64,000 bases of DNA from Pseudooceanicola sediminis. Lineage in GTDB: Bacteria > Pseudomonadota > Alphaproteobacteria > Rhodobacterales > Rhodobacteraceae. The position numbers and the translations under genes were made by a program. The DNA is taken from assembly GCF_003575965.1 (NCBI RefSeq), contig NZ_QWJJ01000006.1, forward strand, positions 1-64,000. The letters run 5' to 3'. The notes beneath the pieces are model-generated. The model worked only from the letters and a program-made list of their open reading frames with translations. It searched no databases and was not told where the DNA came from. Shown here one piece after another: positions 36,649 to 46,022 of the stretch. Within the stretch, counting starts at the first letter, position 1, and each line of letters starts with the position of its first letter.

Positions 36649-37099
36649 GAATGGCTCCTTTCATGGGCGGCTAAGGTCCACAGGGACCCGCTAGGCTGTG
36701 TCGGGTTTACGCCTGCGCATCGTCAGGGTCAACCGAGGCAGGGCGTTTTCAGAGGTCCAAAATGTCAGTGAACGCACTTCGTAAACAATTGAATACCATG
36801 CCTTTGGCTCTGGATAAGTCGGTTAACGCTGCGTTGCCGCATACCACGATATTCATGACGGAATCAGTCAACTATTTCCGACGGAATCACTTGGGTTTGG
36901 CCGTGCACGCGGCTGTCATCGCCGCGCCGACCGGACTGACCGCGCCCCCCGCCATCACGCGCCCTTGGAAAATCGCAACACCCCACGTCCTGCGCCCAGC
37001 GTGAAATCGCGCGCTGCGCTTCAGCAACCCGTTGACAGAAAACACTTATCCCCCATGACGCATGATCATGCCAGCGCAACTCGCCTCCTGCGTGCGGTG
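36649..37099. other. Intergenic region upstream of nuoA
   Basis: 451 bp between the hydratase stop and nuoA, visibly less GC-rich than its surroundings. It holds the candidate nuo promoter. A plus-strand open frame at 36763-37004 (80 residues) has an AGAGG before its ATG but no recognisable features, so no gene is called. Confidence 0.55.
36704..36732 (-). promoter_or_regulatory. Candidate promoter of the nuo operon
   Basis: Reading the minus strand: TTGACC (36732-36727), 17-bp spacer, TAAACC (36709-36704). Transcription would start near 36697, giving a leader of about 49 bases with AAGGAG before the GTG of nuoA. Confidence 0.5.
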
Positions 37100-37885
37100 C
37101 TAGCTCTGCCAGCGGGGTTTGCGTTTTTCAAGGAACGCCGTGATGCCGTGTTGCGCCTCAGCGCCTTGCCAGCACCGCACCAGTTCGTCGATGGAATGGT
37201 CGATCAGTGCCTGATCATTCGCCCCGCCCAGCCTTTGCACCAACGCCTTGGCCTGCGCCACCGCCCCTGGCGCACAGTCCAGATAGGGGGCGACCTCCTC
37301 TTCGACGGCCGCGTCCAGCGCCTCTTCCGGCACCACCCGCGCCAGCAACCCGAGCGTACGGGCCTCCTCCGCGTCGAAGCGGCGGCCCGAAAAGAACACC
37401 CGACGCGCCCGCGCCTCGCCCATGCGCGCCACCACGTAGGGGCCGACGGTGGCGGGGATCAGCCCCAGCCGCGTTTCGGTCAGCGCCATCTGTACGGCGC
37501 CGGTCCCCACGGCCACGTCACAGACCGACACCATCCCCAGGCCGCCGCCAAAGCAATTGCCCTGGACCCGTCCGATCAACGGCTTGGGCAGCGCGTTCAG
37601 CCCCTGCAACATGCGCGCCAGATGGCCCGCCTCCACGGCCTGCTCTGCGGGGGGGGCCGCGAATTGTGCGCGCATCCATGCCAGGTCGCCACCGGCACAA
37701 AAGCTGCGTCCACGCGCGCCCAGCACCACCACGCGCACCGCGTCGTCCTGTGCCAGCGCCCGCGTTGCGGCGCCGATCTCGGCGATCATCTGTGCACTTA
37801 GGGCGTTGTGCTTGTCCGCGCGGTCCAGCCACAGCGTCGCGACACCACGCGCGTCCGCCTCCACCGTGATCGTCTGATAGGTCAT
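37100..37885 (-). CDS. Enoyl-CoA hydratase/isomerase, probable methylglutaconyl-CoA hydratase
   Basis: 261 residues from the ATG at 37883-37885, behind GGGAGGG. Crotonase fold: oxyanion-hole segments SFCAGGDLAWM (61-71) and NCFGGGLGMVSVCDVAV (110-126), with catalytic-position acids in LTETRLGLIPA. Clustered with ivd, mccAB and HMG-CoA lyase, it most likely hydrates 3-methylglutaconyl-CoA to HMG-CoA in leucine breakdown. Last gene of the cluster; two TTTGCAAA boxes lie before it. The frame continues upstream into the lyase gene, which is only a shadow. Confidence 0.9.
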   Translation of the reverse strand: MTYQTITVEADARGVATLWLDRADKHNALSAQMIAEIGAATRALAQDDAVRVVVLGARGRSFCAGGDLAWMRAQFAAPPAEQAVEAGHLARMLQGLNALPKPLIGRVQGNCFGGGLGMVSVCDVAVGTGAVQMALTETRLGLIPATVGPYVVARMGEARARRVFFSGRRFDAEEARTLGLLARVVPEEALDAAVEEEVAPYLDCAPGAVAQAKALVQRLGGANDQALIDHSIDELVRCWQGAEAQHGITAFLEKRKPRWQS

Positions 37886-37928
37886 CTGCCACGCCCTCCC
37901 GTGATCCTGCGCGCCATCATGGCGCGAC

Positions 37929-37958
37929 TTTGCAAAGCCTGGAACGGGCATTTGCAAA
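37929..37958 (-). promoter_or_regulatory. Paired TTTGCAAA boxes, candidate acyl-CoA regulator site
   Basis: Two identical palindromic octamers at 37929-37936 and 37951-37958, 22 bp centre to centre, in the 94-bp gap upstream of the hydratase. TTTGCAAA is the motif I recall for ScfR/RamB-type acyl-CoA-sensing regulators such as PccR of Rhodobacter. A CGCGCCAT-C-ATGGCGCG palindrome lies beside it (37910-37926). Confidence 0.5.
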
Positions 37959-37979
37959 TCATGCGCTGCCGCGACAGCC

Positions 37980-38837
37980 TCAGCTCTCGACGCGCATGGC
38001 CCGCGCCATCTCCGCCGCTTCGGCCAGGACGGCCGCGTCAAGACCGGTGGCATAGCCCAGTGCCTCCAGCCGTGCGTGAACCGCCTCGCTGGCGACATTG
38101 CCCCTGGCACCCGGCGCATAGGGACAGCCCCCCAGACCGCCGACAGCCGCGTCAAAGATCCGCAGGCCCCGCGCCAGCGACACCTCGATATTGTCCAGCG
38201 CCCGGCCTGCGGTGTCATGGTAATGCCCCGCCAGCCGATCCGGGGGCACTTCCTCCAGCACCGCGTCCAGCATCGCGTCGATACGCTCGGGCGTCGCGCG
38301 GCCCAGCGTGTCGCCCAGGCTGATCTCTCCGCACCCCATGTCGCGCAAGGCCCCGGCGACATAGGCCACCGCATCCGGCGCGACCGGCCCGTCATAAGGG
38401 CAATCGGTGACGCAACTGACATAGCCACGCACCGCCAGCCCCTCGGCTCGCGCCGCCGCGACGACGGGCGCAAAACGGTGCAGGCTCTCGGTGATGCCGG
38501 CGTTGATATTGGCCCGGCTGAACCCCTCCGAGGCCGATCCGAACACCGCCACCTCGTCCGCCCCGGCCGCCAGCGCATCCTGGAACCCGCGCATGTTCGG
38601 CGTCAGCGCGGTGTAGCGCACGCGCGGTGCGCGACGGATCCCCGCCAGCACCTGTGCCGACCCGGCCATCTGCGGCACCCATTTCGGGCTGACAAAGCTC
38701 GCCACCTCGATGCGCGCGAACCCCGCCCGGCTCAGGCAGTCGACCAGCGCGACCTTTTCCGCGACCGGGATTGCCCGCGCCTCGGTCTGCAACCCATCCC
38801 GCGGGCCAACCTCGAAAATCTCGACAAACTCCGCCAT
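37980..38837 (-). CDS. Hydroxymethylglutaryl-CoA lyase
   Basis: 285 residues from the ATG at 38835-38837 (MAEFVEIFEVGPRDGLQ). DRE-TIM family: VGPRDGLQTE at the N-terminus, SCVTDCPYDG, HYHDTAGRALDN and the C-terminal GLGGCPYAPGARGN active-site Cys loop. Cleaves HMG-CoA to acetyl-CoA and acetoacetate, the last step of leucine degradation. Follows the GST gene by 31 bp. Confidence 0.95.
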   Translation of the reverse strand: MAEFVEIFEVGPRDGLQTEARAIPVAEKVALVDCLSRAGFARIEVASFVSPKWVPQMAGSAQVLAGIRRAPRVRYTALTPNMRGFQDALAAGADEVAVFGSASEGFSRANINAGITESLHRFAPVVAAARAEGLAVRGYVSCVTDCPYDGPVAPDAVAYVAGALRDMGCGEISLGDTLGRATPERIDAMLDAVLEEVPPDRLAGHYHDTAGRALDNIEVSLARGLRIFDAAVGGLGGCPYAPGARGNVASEAVHARLEALGYATGLDAAVLAEAAEMARAMRVES

Positions 38838-38868
38838 CGGCCTCCCCTCCGATTGCCCTGTCCTGCGC

Positions 38869-39546
38869 TCAGGCCTGCACGGCCTCTTGCGGCAGCGGAT
38901 AGAAATCGCGGTCGAACACACCGGTTCCGGGCTCCGGCAGGGACCGCCTGAAACCGTCGCGCGCGGTGATCCGCTCGTACCAGGCCGCGACCTCGGGGAA
39001 CCCCTCCAGCGTGGTAAAGCGCAGCGCCATCCACACCGCCTGCCCCACCGCGATATCGGCGGCGGAAAAGCCGCTGGTCAGCAGGTAGTCGCGGTTTTCC
39101 ACCGGCGTCGACAGCCGCGCCTCGATCGCGGCAAAGCATTTTTTCAGCCGCGCCACCTCGATCTTCATCACCGTGGGCGAGCGCATCCAATCCTCGTACA
39201 ACATGACGTGCTGCTGCATCAGGGTCGCGCAATGCTGGCTGATCGTCTCGGCGAAATGCACCCACATCAGCCAGTCGGGGCGGTCCAGATCGCCCAGCAG
39301 GCGCCCCAGCCCGCGCGCCGGAAACCGTTCGCACAGGATCTCGATGATCGCGCCGCTCTCGAAATAATTTTCGCCGTCCAGTTCCAGCGACGGTACCCGC
39401 CCGGCAGGCGACCGGCTCAGATGCTCGGGTTCGCGCAGCGAGGCGTCGAAGGCATGGATGGACATCTCGAACGGCACGTCCAACTCGTTCAGCAGCCACA
39501 GCACCCGCATCGAGCGCGACCCGCCGCAATGATGCAGCACGATCAT
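38869..39546 (-). CDS. Glutathione S-transferase family protein
   Basis: 225 residues. Thioredoxin-like N-terminal domain (MIVLHHCGGSRSMRVLWLLNEL, with Ser10-Arg11-Ser12 as the catalytic-type serines, cis-Pro in GRVPSLEL, and FESGAIIEIL for the GSH gamma-Glu site) and an all-helical C-terminal domain. The start overlaps the mccA stop (ATGA at 39543-39546), so it is co-translated with leucine-degradation genes. Its substrate is unknown; a maleylacetoacetate-isomerase-like or detoxifying role is possible. Confidence 0.87.
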   Translation of the reverse strand: MIVLHHCGGSRSMRVLWLLNELDVPFEMSIHAFDASLREPEHLSRSPAGRVPSLELDGENYFESGAIIEILCERFPARGLGRLLGDLDRPDWLMWVHFAETISQHCATLMQQHVMLYEDWMRSPTVMKIEVARLKKCFAAIEARLSTPVENRDYLLTSGFSAADIAVGQAVWMALRFTTLEGFPEVAAWYERITARDGFRRSLPEPGTGVFDRDFYPLPQEAVQA

Positions 39547-41510
39547 GATGCGGCGCCCGTGTCGCCGGCCTCCTGCGCGCCGGGCTCGCTCTCCAGCCGG
39601 ATCAGGGCGGCACCGGCCTCGACCTGCGCCCCCTCGACGGCCAGCAATTCGGCGACGGTACCATCTCTCGGGGCGATCAACGCGTGTTCCATTTTCATGG
39701 CTTCCAGAATAGCCAACCGCTGCCCCGCAGCAACCACTTGCCCGGCAGAGGCGACAATCGCGCGCACGAGTCCCGGCATGGGTGCAAGGATCACGTCGCC
39801 ACCGCCTGTGCTTTGCGCATCCGCCTGCAGCGGGTCGACCAGGTCGAACACCTGGCCATGGCCCGTGAACAGGGTGATCCGGTCGCCCGCCCGGTGCCAG
39901 CCGGGCGCGCGCATCCCGTCCAGACGCCACTCCGCGTCAAACCGCGCCTGCACCACCGTCTCGCCCACCTGCACATCATGCGCCGCCCCGTCGCTGGTCA
40001 CGCTGACGCGCAGCTCCTCGTCGCCGGTCCGCAGGATCACGGTGCGGCGCAGCGGCGACCACAGGGTAAAGCCCGACTTCGCCCCCGGCACCCCGGTGAG
40101 GCCAAGCGCGACCAGCGCCGCCCAGGCGATGTCGCTCGTCCCCGGCACGGGGGCCGCACACAAGGCATCGACCTCGCGCCCGATCAGCCCGGTATCGACC
40201 TCGCCCCGGCCAAAGCCCGCGTGCTCCGCCAGCGCCCCCAGAAAACCGAGGTTCGTGACCGTTCCCGCCACCTCCGTCTCGCGCAGCGCCCGTGCCAGTT
40301 TGCGCAAGGCGATTTCGCGCGTGGCGCCATGGGTGATGATCTTGGCAATCATCGGATCGTAGTGCGGGCTGATCACGTCCCCCGCACGCACGCCCGTATC
40401 GGCCCGCGCCCCGTCGGCAAAGCGCAGATGCGCCAGCCGCCCCGTGGCGGGCAGAAACCCCTTCGCCACGTCCTCGGCATACAGGCGCGCCTCGAACGCA
40501 TGACCCGTCAGCGCCAGGTCGCCCTGCTGCACCGGCAGCGGCTCACCCGCCGCCACGCGGATCTGCCACGCCACCAGGTCGACACCGGTCACCGCCTCGG
40601 TCACCGGGTGTTCGACCTGCAATCGCGTGTTCATCTCCATGAACCAGAACCGATCGGCCCGCAGCCCGTCCGACCCGTCGACGATGAATTCCACCGTGCC
40701 CGCGCCGCTATATCCGATCGCCTCGGCGGCGCGCACCGCCGCATCCCCCATGGCGCGCCGCATCGCCTGCGTCATGCCGGGCGCGGGGGCCTCCTCGATC
40801 ACCTTCTGATGGCGCCGCTGCAGCGAACAATCCCGTTCGAACAGATGCACCGCGCGCGTGCCGTCGCCAAACACCTGCACCTCGATGTGGCGCGGGCTGG
40901 CGACGAACTTCTCGATCAGCACGACCGGATTGCCAAAGGCGCCCTGCGCCTCGGCCTGCGCGCTCGTCAGCGCCTCGGCGAAGGCCTCCGGCGTCTCGAC
41001 CAGCCGCATTCCCTTGCCACCGCCGCCCGCGACGGCCTTTATCAGCACCGGATACCCCACCTCGTCGGCGCGCGCCGCCAGATGCTCCGCGCCCTGTTCG
41101 GCTCCCTGGTAGCCGGGCACGACAGGCACGCCCGCCTCGGCCATCAGCGCCTTGGCCGCATCCTTCAGCCCCATCGCCCGGATCGCCCGTGCCGACGGGC
41201 CGATGAACACCAGCCCCGCCGCCTCCACCGCCTCGACGAAATCGGGATTTTCCGACAGGAACCCGTATCCCGGATGGATCGCCTGCGCGCCCGTGGCCTG
41301 CGCCGCCGCAATGATGGCGTCCCCGCGCAGATAGCTCTCTGCCGGGCTGGCCCCTCCGATCGACACGGCGACATCGGCCAGTGCTACATGCCGCGCCCCG
41401 GCATCGGGGTCCGAATGCACCGCCACGGTGCGCAGCCCCATGGCGCGCGCGCTCTCGATCACCCGACAGGCGATTTCTCCGCGATTGGCAATCAGGATCG
41501 TGTCAAACAT
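39543..41510 (-). CDS. mccA: Methylcrotonoyl-CoA carboxylase, biotin-containing alpha subunit
   Basis: 655 residues from the ATG at 41508-41510 (MFDTILIANRGEIACRVI). ATP-grasp biotin carboxylase domain with AGGGGKGMR and MNTRLQVEHPVTE, a middle linker domain, and a biotinyl domain with EAMKMEH, biotin on Lys606. Carboxylates 3-methylcrotonyl-CoA together with the mccB product. An acetyl/propionyl-CoA carboxylase alpha is the alternative, but the neighbours argue for MCC. It is 14 bp after the nitronate monooxygenase gene. Confidence 0.93.
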   Translation of the reverse strand: MFDTILIANRGEIACRVIESARAMGLRTVAVHSDPDAGARHVALADVAVSIGGASPAESYLRGDAIIAAAQATGAQAIHPGYGFLSENPDFVEAVEAAGLVFIGPSARAIRAMGLKDAAKALMAEAGVPVVPGYQGAEQGAEHLAARADEVGYPVLIKAVAGGGGKGMRLVETPEAFAEALTSAQAEAQGAFGNPVVLIEKFVASPRHIEVQVFGDGTRAVHLFERDCSLQRRHQKVIEEAPAPGMTQAMRRAMGDAAVRAAEAIGYSGAGTVEFIVDGSDGLRADRFWFMEMNTRLQVEHPVTEAVTGVDLVAWQIRVAAGEPLPVQQGDLALTGHAFEARLYAEDVAKGFLPATGRLAHLRFADGARADTGVRAGDVISPHYDPMIAKIITHGATREIALRKLARALRETEVAGTVTNLGFLGALAEHAGFGRGEVDTGLIGREVDALCAAPVPGTSDIAWAALVALGLTGVPGAKSGFTLWSPLRRTVILRTGDEELRVSVTSDGAAHDVQVGETVVQARFDAEWRLDGMRAPGWHRAGDRITLFTGHGQVFDLVDPLQADAQSTGGGDVILAPMPGLVRAIVASAGQVVAAGQRLAILEAMKMEHALIAPRDGTVAELLAVEGAQVEAGAALIRLESEPGAQEAGDTGAAS

Positions 41511-41524
41511 CCGTTCCACTCCTC

Positions 41525-42520
41525 TCAGGTCCCGACAGGGCGCGCGCCATGGCCCAGCCGCTGCGCCGCCTCTTGCGCCATCCGCGCCATGATCTGCGCC
41601 GCGCCGGGGGCGTCCCTGATCAGGCCTATGCCCTCTCCGACGATAGGTGCGGCGATCCCGGCATCGCCATTGGCAGCCGCCTCGGCCCAGGCGGCCCGGG
41701 CCGCGGGATCCGCCGCCAGCGCCTCCAGCCGCCCCTCCCACTGCGCGGAAAAGGCGTTGCGCATGCCTCGCAGGTCATAGGGCGCGGGCCAGTCCAGCCC
41801 CCGCGCCACATCCACCAGCGACGACCGAAAGGTCGCGTCGCCATCCACCGCCAGCGCCGCACGCGCCTGCCCCTCGGGCACCAGCGCCTCGGCCGCGGCC
41901 CAGAACCGCGTGCCGCAGACCACGCCGTCGGCCCCCAGCATCAACGCCGCCGCCAGGCCACGCCCGTCCGTTATGCCCCCCGCCGCCAGTACCAGCACCT
42001 CGGGGCGCTCGGCGGCCACCAGATCCACCACCTCGGGCACCAGTGTCATCGTCGCGCGCCCCCGGCCATGGCCCGCGCCATGCCCACCGGCCTCGGCCCC
42101 CTGCGCCACGATCACATCGGCACCCGCCGCCAGCGCCTGCCGCGCCCCGGTCATGTCCTGCACCTGGCAGATCAACCTGGCGCCCGCCGCGTGAATGGCA
42201 TCCGCATGGGGGCGTGGATCCCCGAACGACAGGAACACCGCCTGCGGGCCCTGCGCCAGAACCTGGCCCAGAACCTCCGGCACCGCGTCCAGCGCCCAGG
42301 TGATCAGGCCAACCCCGAAGGGTGCCCGCCCCGCATGGTCGCGCAACAGGTCCATCTGTTCCGCGATCCAGGCCGCATCGCAGTAGCCGCCGCCGATCAG
42401 GCCCAGCCCCCCGGCACGCGAAACCGCCGCCGCCAGCCGCCCGCCCGCGACCCGCGCCATGGGGGCCAGCACCACGGGCACCGAAAGGCCGAATTGCCGT
42501 GTCAGACGCGTCTCAATCAC
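41525..42520 (-). CDS. Nitronate monooxygenase family protein
   Basis: 331 residues, TIM-barrel FMN enzyme of the 2-nitropropane dioxygenase family: PVVLAPMARVAGG at the N-terminus, QGAEAGGHGAGHG (catalytic His region) and LAAGGITDGRGLAAALMLGADGVVCGTRF phosphate-binding part. Starts with GTG at 42518-42520; the start region is the last of three tandem repeats. Its insertion between mccB and mccA is unexpected for leucine catabolism. Substrate unknown. Confidence 0.87.
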   Translation of the reverse strand: MIETRLTRQFGLSVPVVLAPMARVAGGRLAAAVSRAGGLGLIGGGYCDAAWIAEQMDLLRDHAGRAPFGVGLITWALDAVPEVLGQVLAQGPQAVFLSFGDPRPHADAIHAAGARLICQVQDMTGARQALAAGADVIVAQGAEAGGHGAGHGRGRATMTLVPEVVDLVAAERPEVLVLAAGGITDGRGLAAALMLGADGVVCGTRFWAAAEALVPEGQARAALAVDGDATFRSSLVDVARGLDWPAPYDLRGMRNAFSAQWEGRLEALAADPAARAAWAEAAANGDAGIAAPIVGEGIGLIRDAPGAAQIMARMAQEAAQRLGHGARPVGT

Positions 42521-42573
42521 CTTTACCGCCCCCTGTCACCTACCGCCCCCTGTCACCTGCACCGCCCCTGTCG
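42518..42573 (-). repeat. 17-19-bp tandem repeat x3 ending at the nitronate monooxygenase start codon
   Basis: On the minus strand, three successive units GCGACAGGGGCGGTGCAG, GTGACAGGGGGCGGTAG and GTGACAGGGGGCGGTAAAG end at the GTG start. Each carries a G-rich Shine-Dalgarno-like core followed by a GTG or GCG; the repeats are not in frame with one another. Confidence 0.75.
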
Positions 42574-42855
42574 CAATCCATGCCTGCCGCCGCGCCAGAT
42601 GCCACCCGGAGCCACACGCGTTTCGCCCGGCAAGAGATGCCCGGGGATCGCCGCGCCCCGCGCCCTCGCGCTTTGTCCCACCCCTGGAACCCGCCGCCGG
42701 ACCCCGCGCAAAGGCCGATCGCAGCGCCGCGCCCGCGGCGCGCGCGTGCACCGTTCAGATACCGTACAGATACCGTTCAAATACCGACGTTGGAATCCTG
42801 GGTTTTCAAACACTTGCGTACTCCCTGCGCGCAATCGTTACCGACACACGCCAAG
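42521..42855. other. Intergenic region between mccB and nitronate monooxygenase
   Basis: 335 bp with two repeat elements (42518-42573 and 42756-42788) and no recognisable gene. The region interrupts the leucine operon and probably carries a promoter or structured RNA. Confidence 0.55.
42756..42788. repeat. 11-bp tandem repeat x3 (triple ATACCG element, copy B)
   Basis: CAGATACCGTA (42756-42766), CAGATACCGTT (42767-42777) and CAAATACCGAC (42778-42788), then GTTG. The final 15 bases CAAATACCGACGTTG are identical to 7030-7044. A further TTACCGACACA lies at 42839. Confidence 0.8.
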
Positions 42856-44460
42856 TTACATCCGAAACAGCCCGAACCGCGTCTCCCGGATCGGCGCGTT
42901 CAGTGCGGCACTCAGGCTCAGCGCCAGCACCTCGCGGCTCTTTCTCGGGTCGATGATCCCGTCGTCCCACAACCGTGCAGAGGCATAGAGCGGATGGCTC
43001 TGGCGTTCGAACATCTCGACCGTGGGCCGCTTGAACTCCGCCTCTTCCTCCGCGCTCCAATGGCCGCCCCTGCGCTCGATCCCGTCGCGCTTCACGCTCG
43101 CCAGAACGCCCGCCGCCTGCTCTCCGCCCATTACGGAAATCCGGCTGGACGGCCAGGACCACATGAAGCGCGGACTGTAAGCCCTTCCAGACATACCATA
43201 ATTTCCGGCACCAAAAGATCCGCCGACGACCATGGTGATCTTGGGCACCTCGGTCGTCGACACGGCTGTCACCATCTTGGCGCCATGGCGCGCAATGCCC
43301 TCGTTCTCGTATTTCCGCCCCACCATGAAGCCGGTGATGTTCTGCAAGAACACCAGGGGGATCTTGCGCTGGCTGCACAGTTCGACGAAATGCGCGCCCT
43401 TCTGCGCGGCTTCGCTGAACAGCACCCCGTTGTTGGCGATGATGCCGACGGGCCAGCCATCGACATGCGCGAACCCGGTTACCAGTGTCTCGCCAAAGCG
43501 TTGTTTGAACTCATCAAATCGCGATCCGTCGACGATGCGCGCGATCACCTCGCGGATATCATAGGGGGTGCGCAGGTCCGGCGGCACCACCCCGATCAGC
43601 TCCTCCGGATCATAGACCGGCAGCTCCGGCGCCACCCGCGCCGGCCCCTCGGGTCGAACCCGGTTCAACCCCGCGACGCAGCGCCGCGCCAGCGCCAGCG
43701 CATGGGCGTCGTCCTCGGCCAGATAATCCGCCACGCCCGACAGCCGGGTATGCACATCACCGCCCCCAAGGTCTTCTGCGGAAACGATTTCTCCCGTCGC
43801 GGCCTTGACCAGCGGCGGCCCGGCCAGAAAGATCGTGCCCTGGTCGCGCACGATGATCGTCACGTCAGACATCGCCGGAACATACGCCCCGCCGGCGGTG
43901 CATGACCCCATCACGACGGCGATCTGCGCAATCCCCTTGGCGCTCATCCGGGCCTGGTTGTAGAAGATCCGTCCAAAGTGATCACGGTCGGGAAAGACCT
44001 CGTCCTGGTTGGGCAGATTGGCACCGCCACTGTCCACCAGATACAGGCAGGGCAGATGGTTTTCCTCGGCTATCTCCTGCGCCCGCAAGTGTTTTTTCAC
44101 AGTGATCGGATAATAGGTGCCGCCCTTGACGGTCGCATCATTGCACAGGATCATCACCTCCTGCCCCGACACGCGCCCCACACCGGCGATCAACCCGGCC
44201 CCCGGCGCGGCCCCGTCATACAGACCATGCCCCGCCGTCGCCCCGACCTCGAGAAAGGCGCTGCCCGGATCGAGCAGACCCGCCACCCGGTCCCGGGGCA
44301 GCATCTTTCCCCGGCTCAGATGCCGGTCGCGCGCACTCGCGCCACCGCCCGCCGCCGCCAGGGCCGCGGCCTCGCTCACCAGCGCCAGGGCGTCCAGATG
44401 CCCCCTGCGATTTGCGGCAAACTCCTCGGAGCCGGCAAGGACCTTCGATGCCAGTTTCAT
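42856..44460 (-). CDS. mccB: Methylcrotonoyl-CoA carboxylase, carboxyltransferase beta subunit
   Basis: 534 residues, the length of MccB/AccD-like carboxyltransferases. Acyl-CoA and biotin-binding segments: [39 protein letters not shown] and [20 protein letters not shown] near the C-terminal half, then [13 protein letters not shown]. It transfers the carboxyl group from biotin to methylcrotonyl-CoA. It overlaps the acyl-CoA ligase by 4 bp (ATGA). Confidence 0.94.
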   Translation of the reverse strand: MKLASKVLAGSEEFAANRRGHLDALALVSEAAALAAAGGGASARDRHLSRGKMLPRDRVAGLLDPGSAFLEVGATAGHGLYDGAAPGAGLIAGVGRVSGQEVMILCNDATVKGGTYYPITVKKHLRAQEIAEENHLPCLYLVDSGGANLPNQDEVFPDRDHFGRIFYNQARMSAKGIAQIAVVMGSCTAGGAYVPAMSDVTIIVRDQGTIFLAGPPLVKAATGEIVSAEDLGGGDVHTRLSGVADYLAEDDAHALALARRCVAGLNRVRPEGPARVAPELPVYDPEELIGVVPPDLRTPYDIREVIARIVDGSRFDEFKQRFGETLVTGFAHVDGWPVGIIANNGVLFSEAAQKGAHFVELCSQRKIPLVFLQNITGFMVGRKYENEGIARHGAKMVTAVSTTEVPKITMVVGGSFGAGNYGMSGRAYSPRFMWSWPSSRISVMGGEQAAGVLASVKRDGIERRGGHWSAEEEAEFKRPTVEMFERQSHPLYASARLWDDGIIDPRKSREVLALSLSAALNAPIRETRFGLFRM

Positions 44461-46022
44461 ACGTCTTCTCCCGTCGTCTCGGCCACGGCCCGCGCCTTCA
44501 ACTCCTTGCGGATGACCTTGCCGGTCACTGTCATCGGCAGCGCATCGACAAAAGCGATTTCCCTTGGGTATGAATAACTTGCAAGGCGGGTCTTCACGTG
44601 ATCGCCAAGCTCTTTGGCGCTGGCCGACACACCCGGTTTCAGCACCACATAGGCCTTGACGATTTCAGTGCGCAACGCATCGGGCTTGCCCACGACACCG
44701 ACGGTCGCAACGGCCGGATGGGTCATCAGGCAATCCTCGATCTCGGACGGGCCGATGCGATACCCGGCAGAGGTGATCACATCATCCTCGCGCCCCAGGA
44801 AGCGCAGGAAATCCCCCTCCATCACGCCACGGTCCCCCGTCAGCAACCAGTCACCGCGAAACTTTTCCGCCGTGGCCTCGGGTTTGTTCCAGTATTCCAG
44901 CATCATGGCCGGGGTACCCCGGCGGATCGCAACATCGCCCTCGCCCGTGCAGGGCCATCCATCCGGGCCGATCACAGTCACATCGAACCCCGGCACCGAT
45001 TTGCCCGCACAGCCCGGCCGTGGCGCGAACAAGGCCGCGCAAGACGTGACGGCCATGTTGCATTCTGTCTGGCCGTAAAATTCATTGATGGTCAGCCCAA
45101 AGGCCTCGCTGCCCCAGGCCAGCATCTCGGCCCCCAGTGGCTCACCCGCGCTGGCGACGGTGCGCAACCCTTGCACCCGCGCCCCCTGCGCCTTCAGCAT
45201 CCGCAGTGCGGTTGGCGGAAAAAAGACATTCTTTACGTTGCCTTGCGCGACGATCCTGAGGCATTCGGCAACGTCGAACTTTGCCATCCGCGCGGCCACG
45301 ACAGGCACCCCGAGCGCGAGCCCCGGCATCAACACGTCGAACAACCCGCCGATCCAGGCCCAGTCGGCAGGCGTCCAGATGCAGTCGCCCGGCTGGCCCA
45401 GCATGTCATGGCTCAGCGCAACGCCCGGCAGGTGGCCGCTCAGCACGCGGTGTGCATGAAGCGCACCTTTCGGCTTTCCCGTCGTGCCCGACGTGTAGAT
45501 CAGCACACCGGCCTCATCCGCCGCCATGTCCGCCGTCGCGCAGCGCCCCTTCGGCAGATCCGTTGCTTCGGGCACCAGGGGTGCCACATCCAGCGGCGCC
45601 AGCATCGCTGCGCCCTCCGCGTCCGTCACGACGATCCCTGCGCCGCAATCCTCGACCCGCGACCGCAGCGCCTCTTCTCGGAACAGCTTGAAAAGAGGGA
45701 CGGAAATCGCGCCCAGCTTCCATGCGGCGATATGGGCCGCCGCGCACCACGCGTCTTGAGAGCGCAACACACCGACCCGGCCGCCGCGCGCCACGCCCCG
45801 GTCACGCAGCGCCAAGGCCAGATGGTCCGCCATGGCGCGCAGGTCTCCGTAGGACACATCCCGCCGCGTGCCTTCCGTCAGGTCGATGATCGCCGTGCGC
45901 TCCGGCGCGCGCTCGGCCCAGGTATCGCAAACCTGGCCCGCCATGTTCAGATGCTCCGGAATCTGCCAGCTGAAATCGCGGTAAATCTCGTCATAACCCG
46001 CGCCGTCCGGGAAAGCGGTCAT
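44457..46022 (-). CDS. AMP-binding acyl-CoA ligase (medium-chain/acetyl-CoA synthetase-like)
   Basis: 521 residues. ANL superfamily motifs: [51 protein letters not shown], and the catalytic lysine near the end in [12 protein letters not shown]. Likely activates a short or branched acid such as isovalerate to its CoA ester, feeding Ivd; acetoacetate is less likely because acetoacetyl-CoA synthetases are larger. It overlaps ivd and mccB by 4 bp on each side. Confidence 0.88.
   Translation of the reverse strand: MTAFPDGAGYDEIYRDFSWQIPEHLNMAGQVCDTWAERAPERTAIIDLTEGTRRDVSYGDLRAMADHLALALRDRGVARGGRVGVLRSQDAWCAAAHIAAWKLGAISVPLFKLFREEALRSRVEDCGAGIVVTDAEGAAMLAPLDVAPLVPEATDLPKGRCATADMAADEAGVLIYTSGTTGKPKGALHAHRVLSGHLPGVALSHDMLGQPGDCIWTPADWAWIGGLFDVLMPGLALGVPVVAARMAKFDVAECLRIVAQGNVKNVFFPPTALRMLKAQGARVQGLRTVASAGEPLGAEMLAWGSEAFGLTINEFYGQTECNMAVTSCAALFAPRPGCAGKSVPGFDVTVIGPDGWPCTGEGDVAIRRGTPAMMLEYWNKPEATAEKFRGDWLLTGDRGVMEGDFLRFLGREDDVITSAGYRIGPSEIEDCLMTHPAVATVGVVGKPDALRTEIVKAYVVLKPGVSASAKELGDHVKTRLASYSYPREIAFVDALPMTVTGKVIRKELKARAVAETTGEDV

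Noticed and set aside
36763-37004. 80-residue plus-strand frame upstream of nuoA
   Set aside because: It has an AGAGG before its ATG, but no conserved features or coding bias in its first half, so it cannot be supported as a gene.
41511-41741. Longer mccA start giving 77 extra residues
   Set aside because: The added residues are Gly/Arg-rich and overlap the nitronate monooxygenase gene; MFDTILIANRGEIA is the normal family start.
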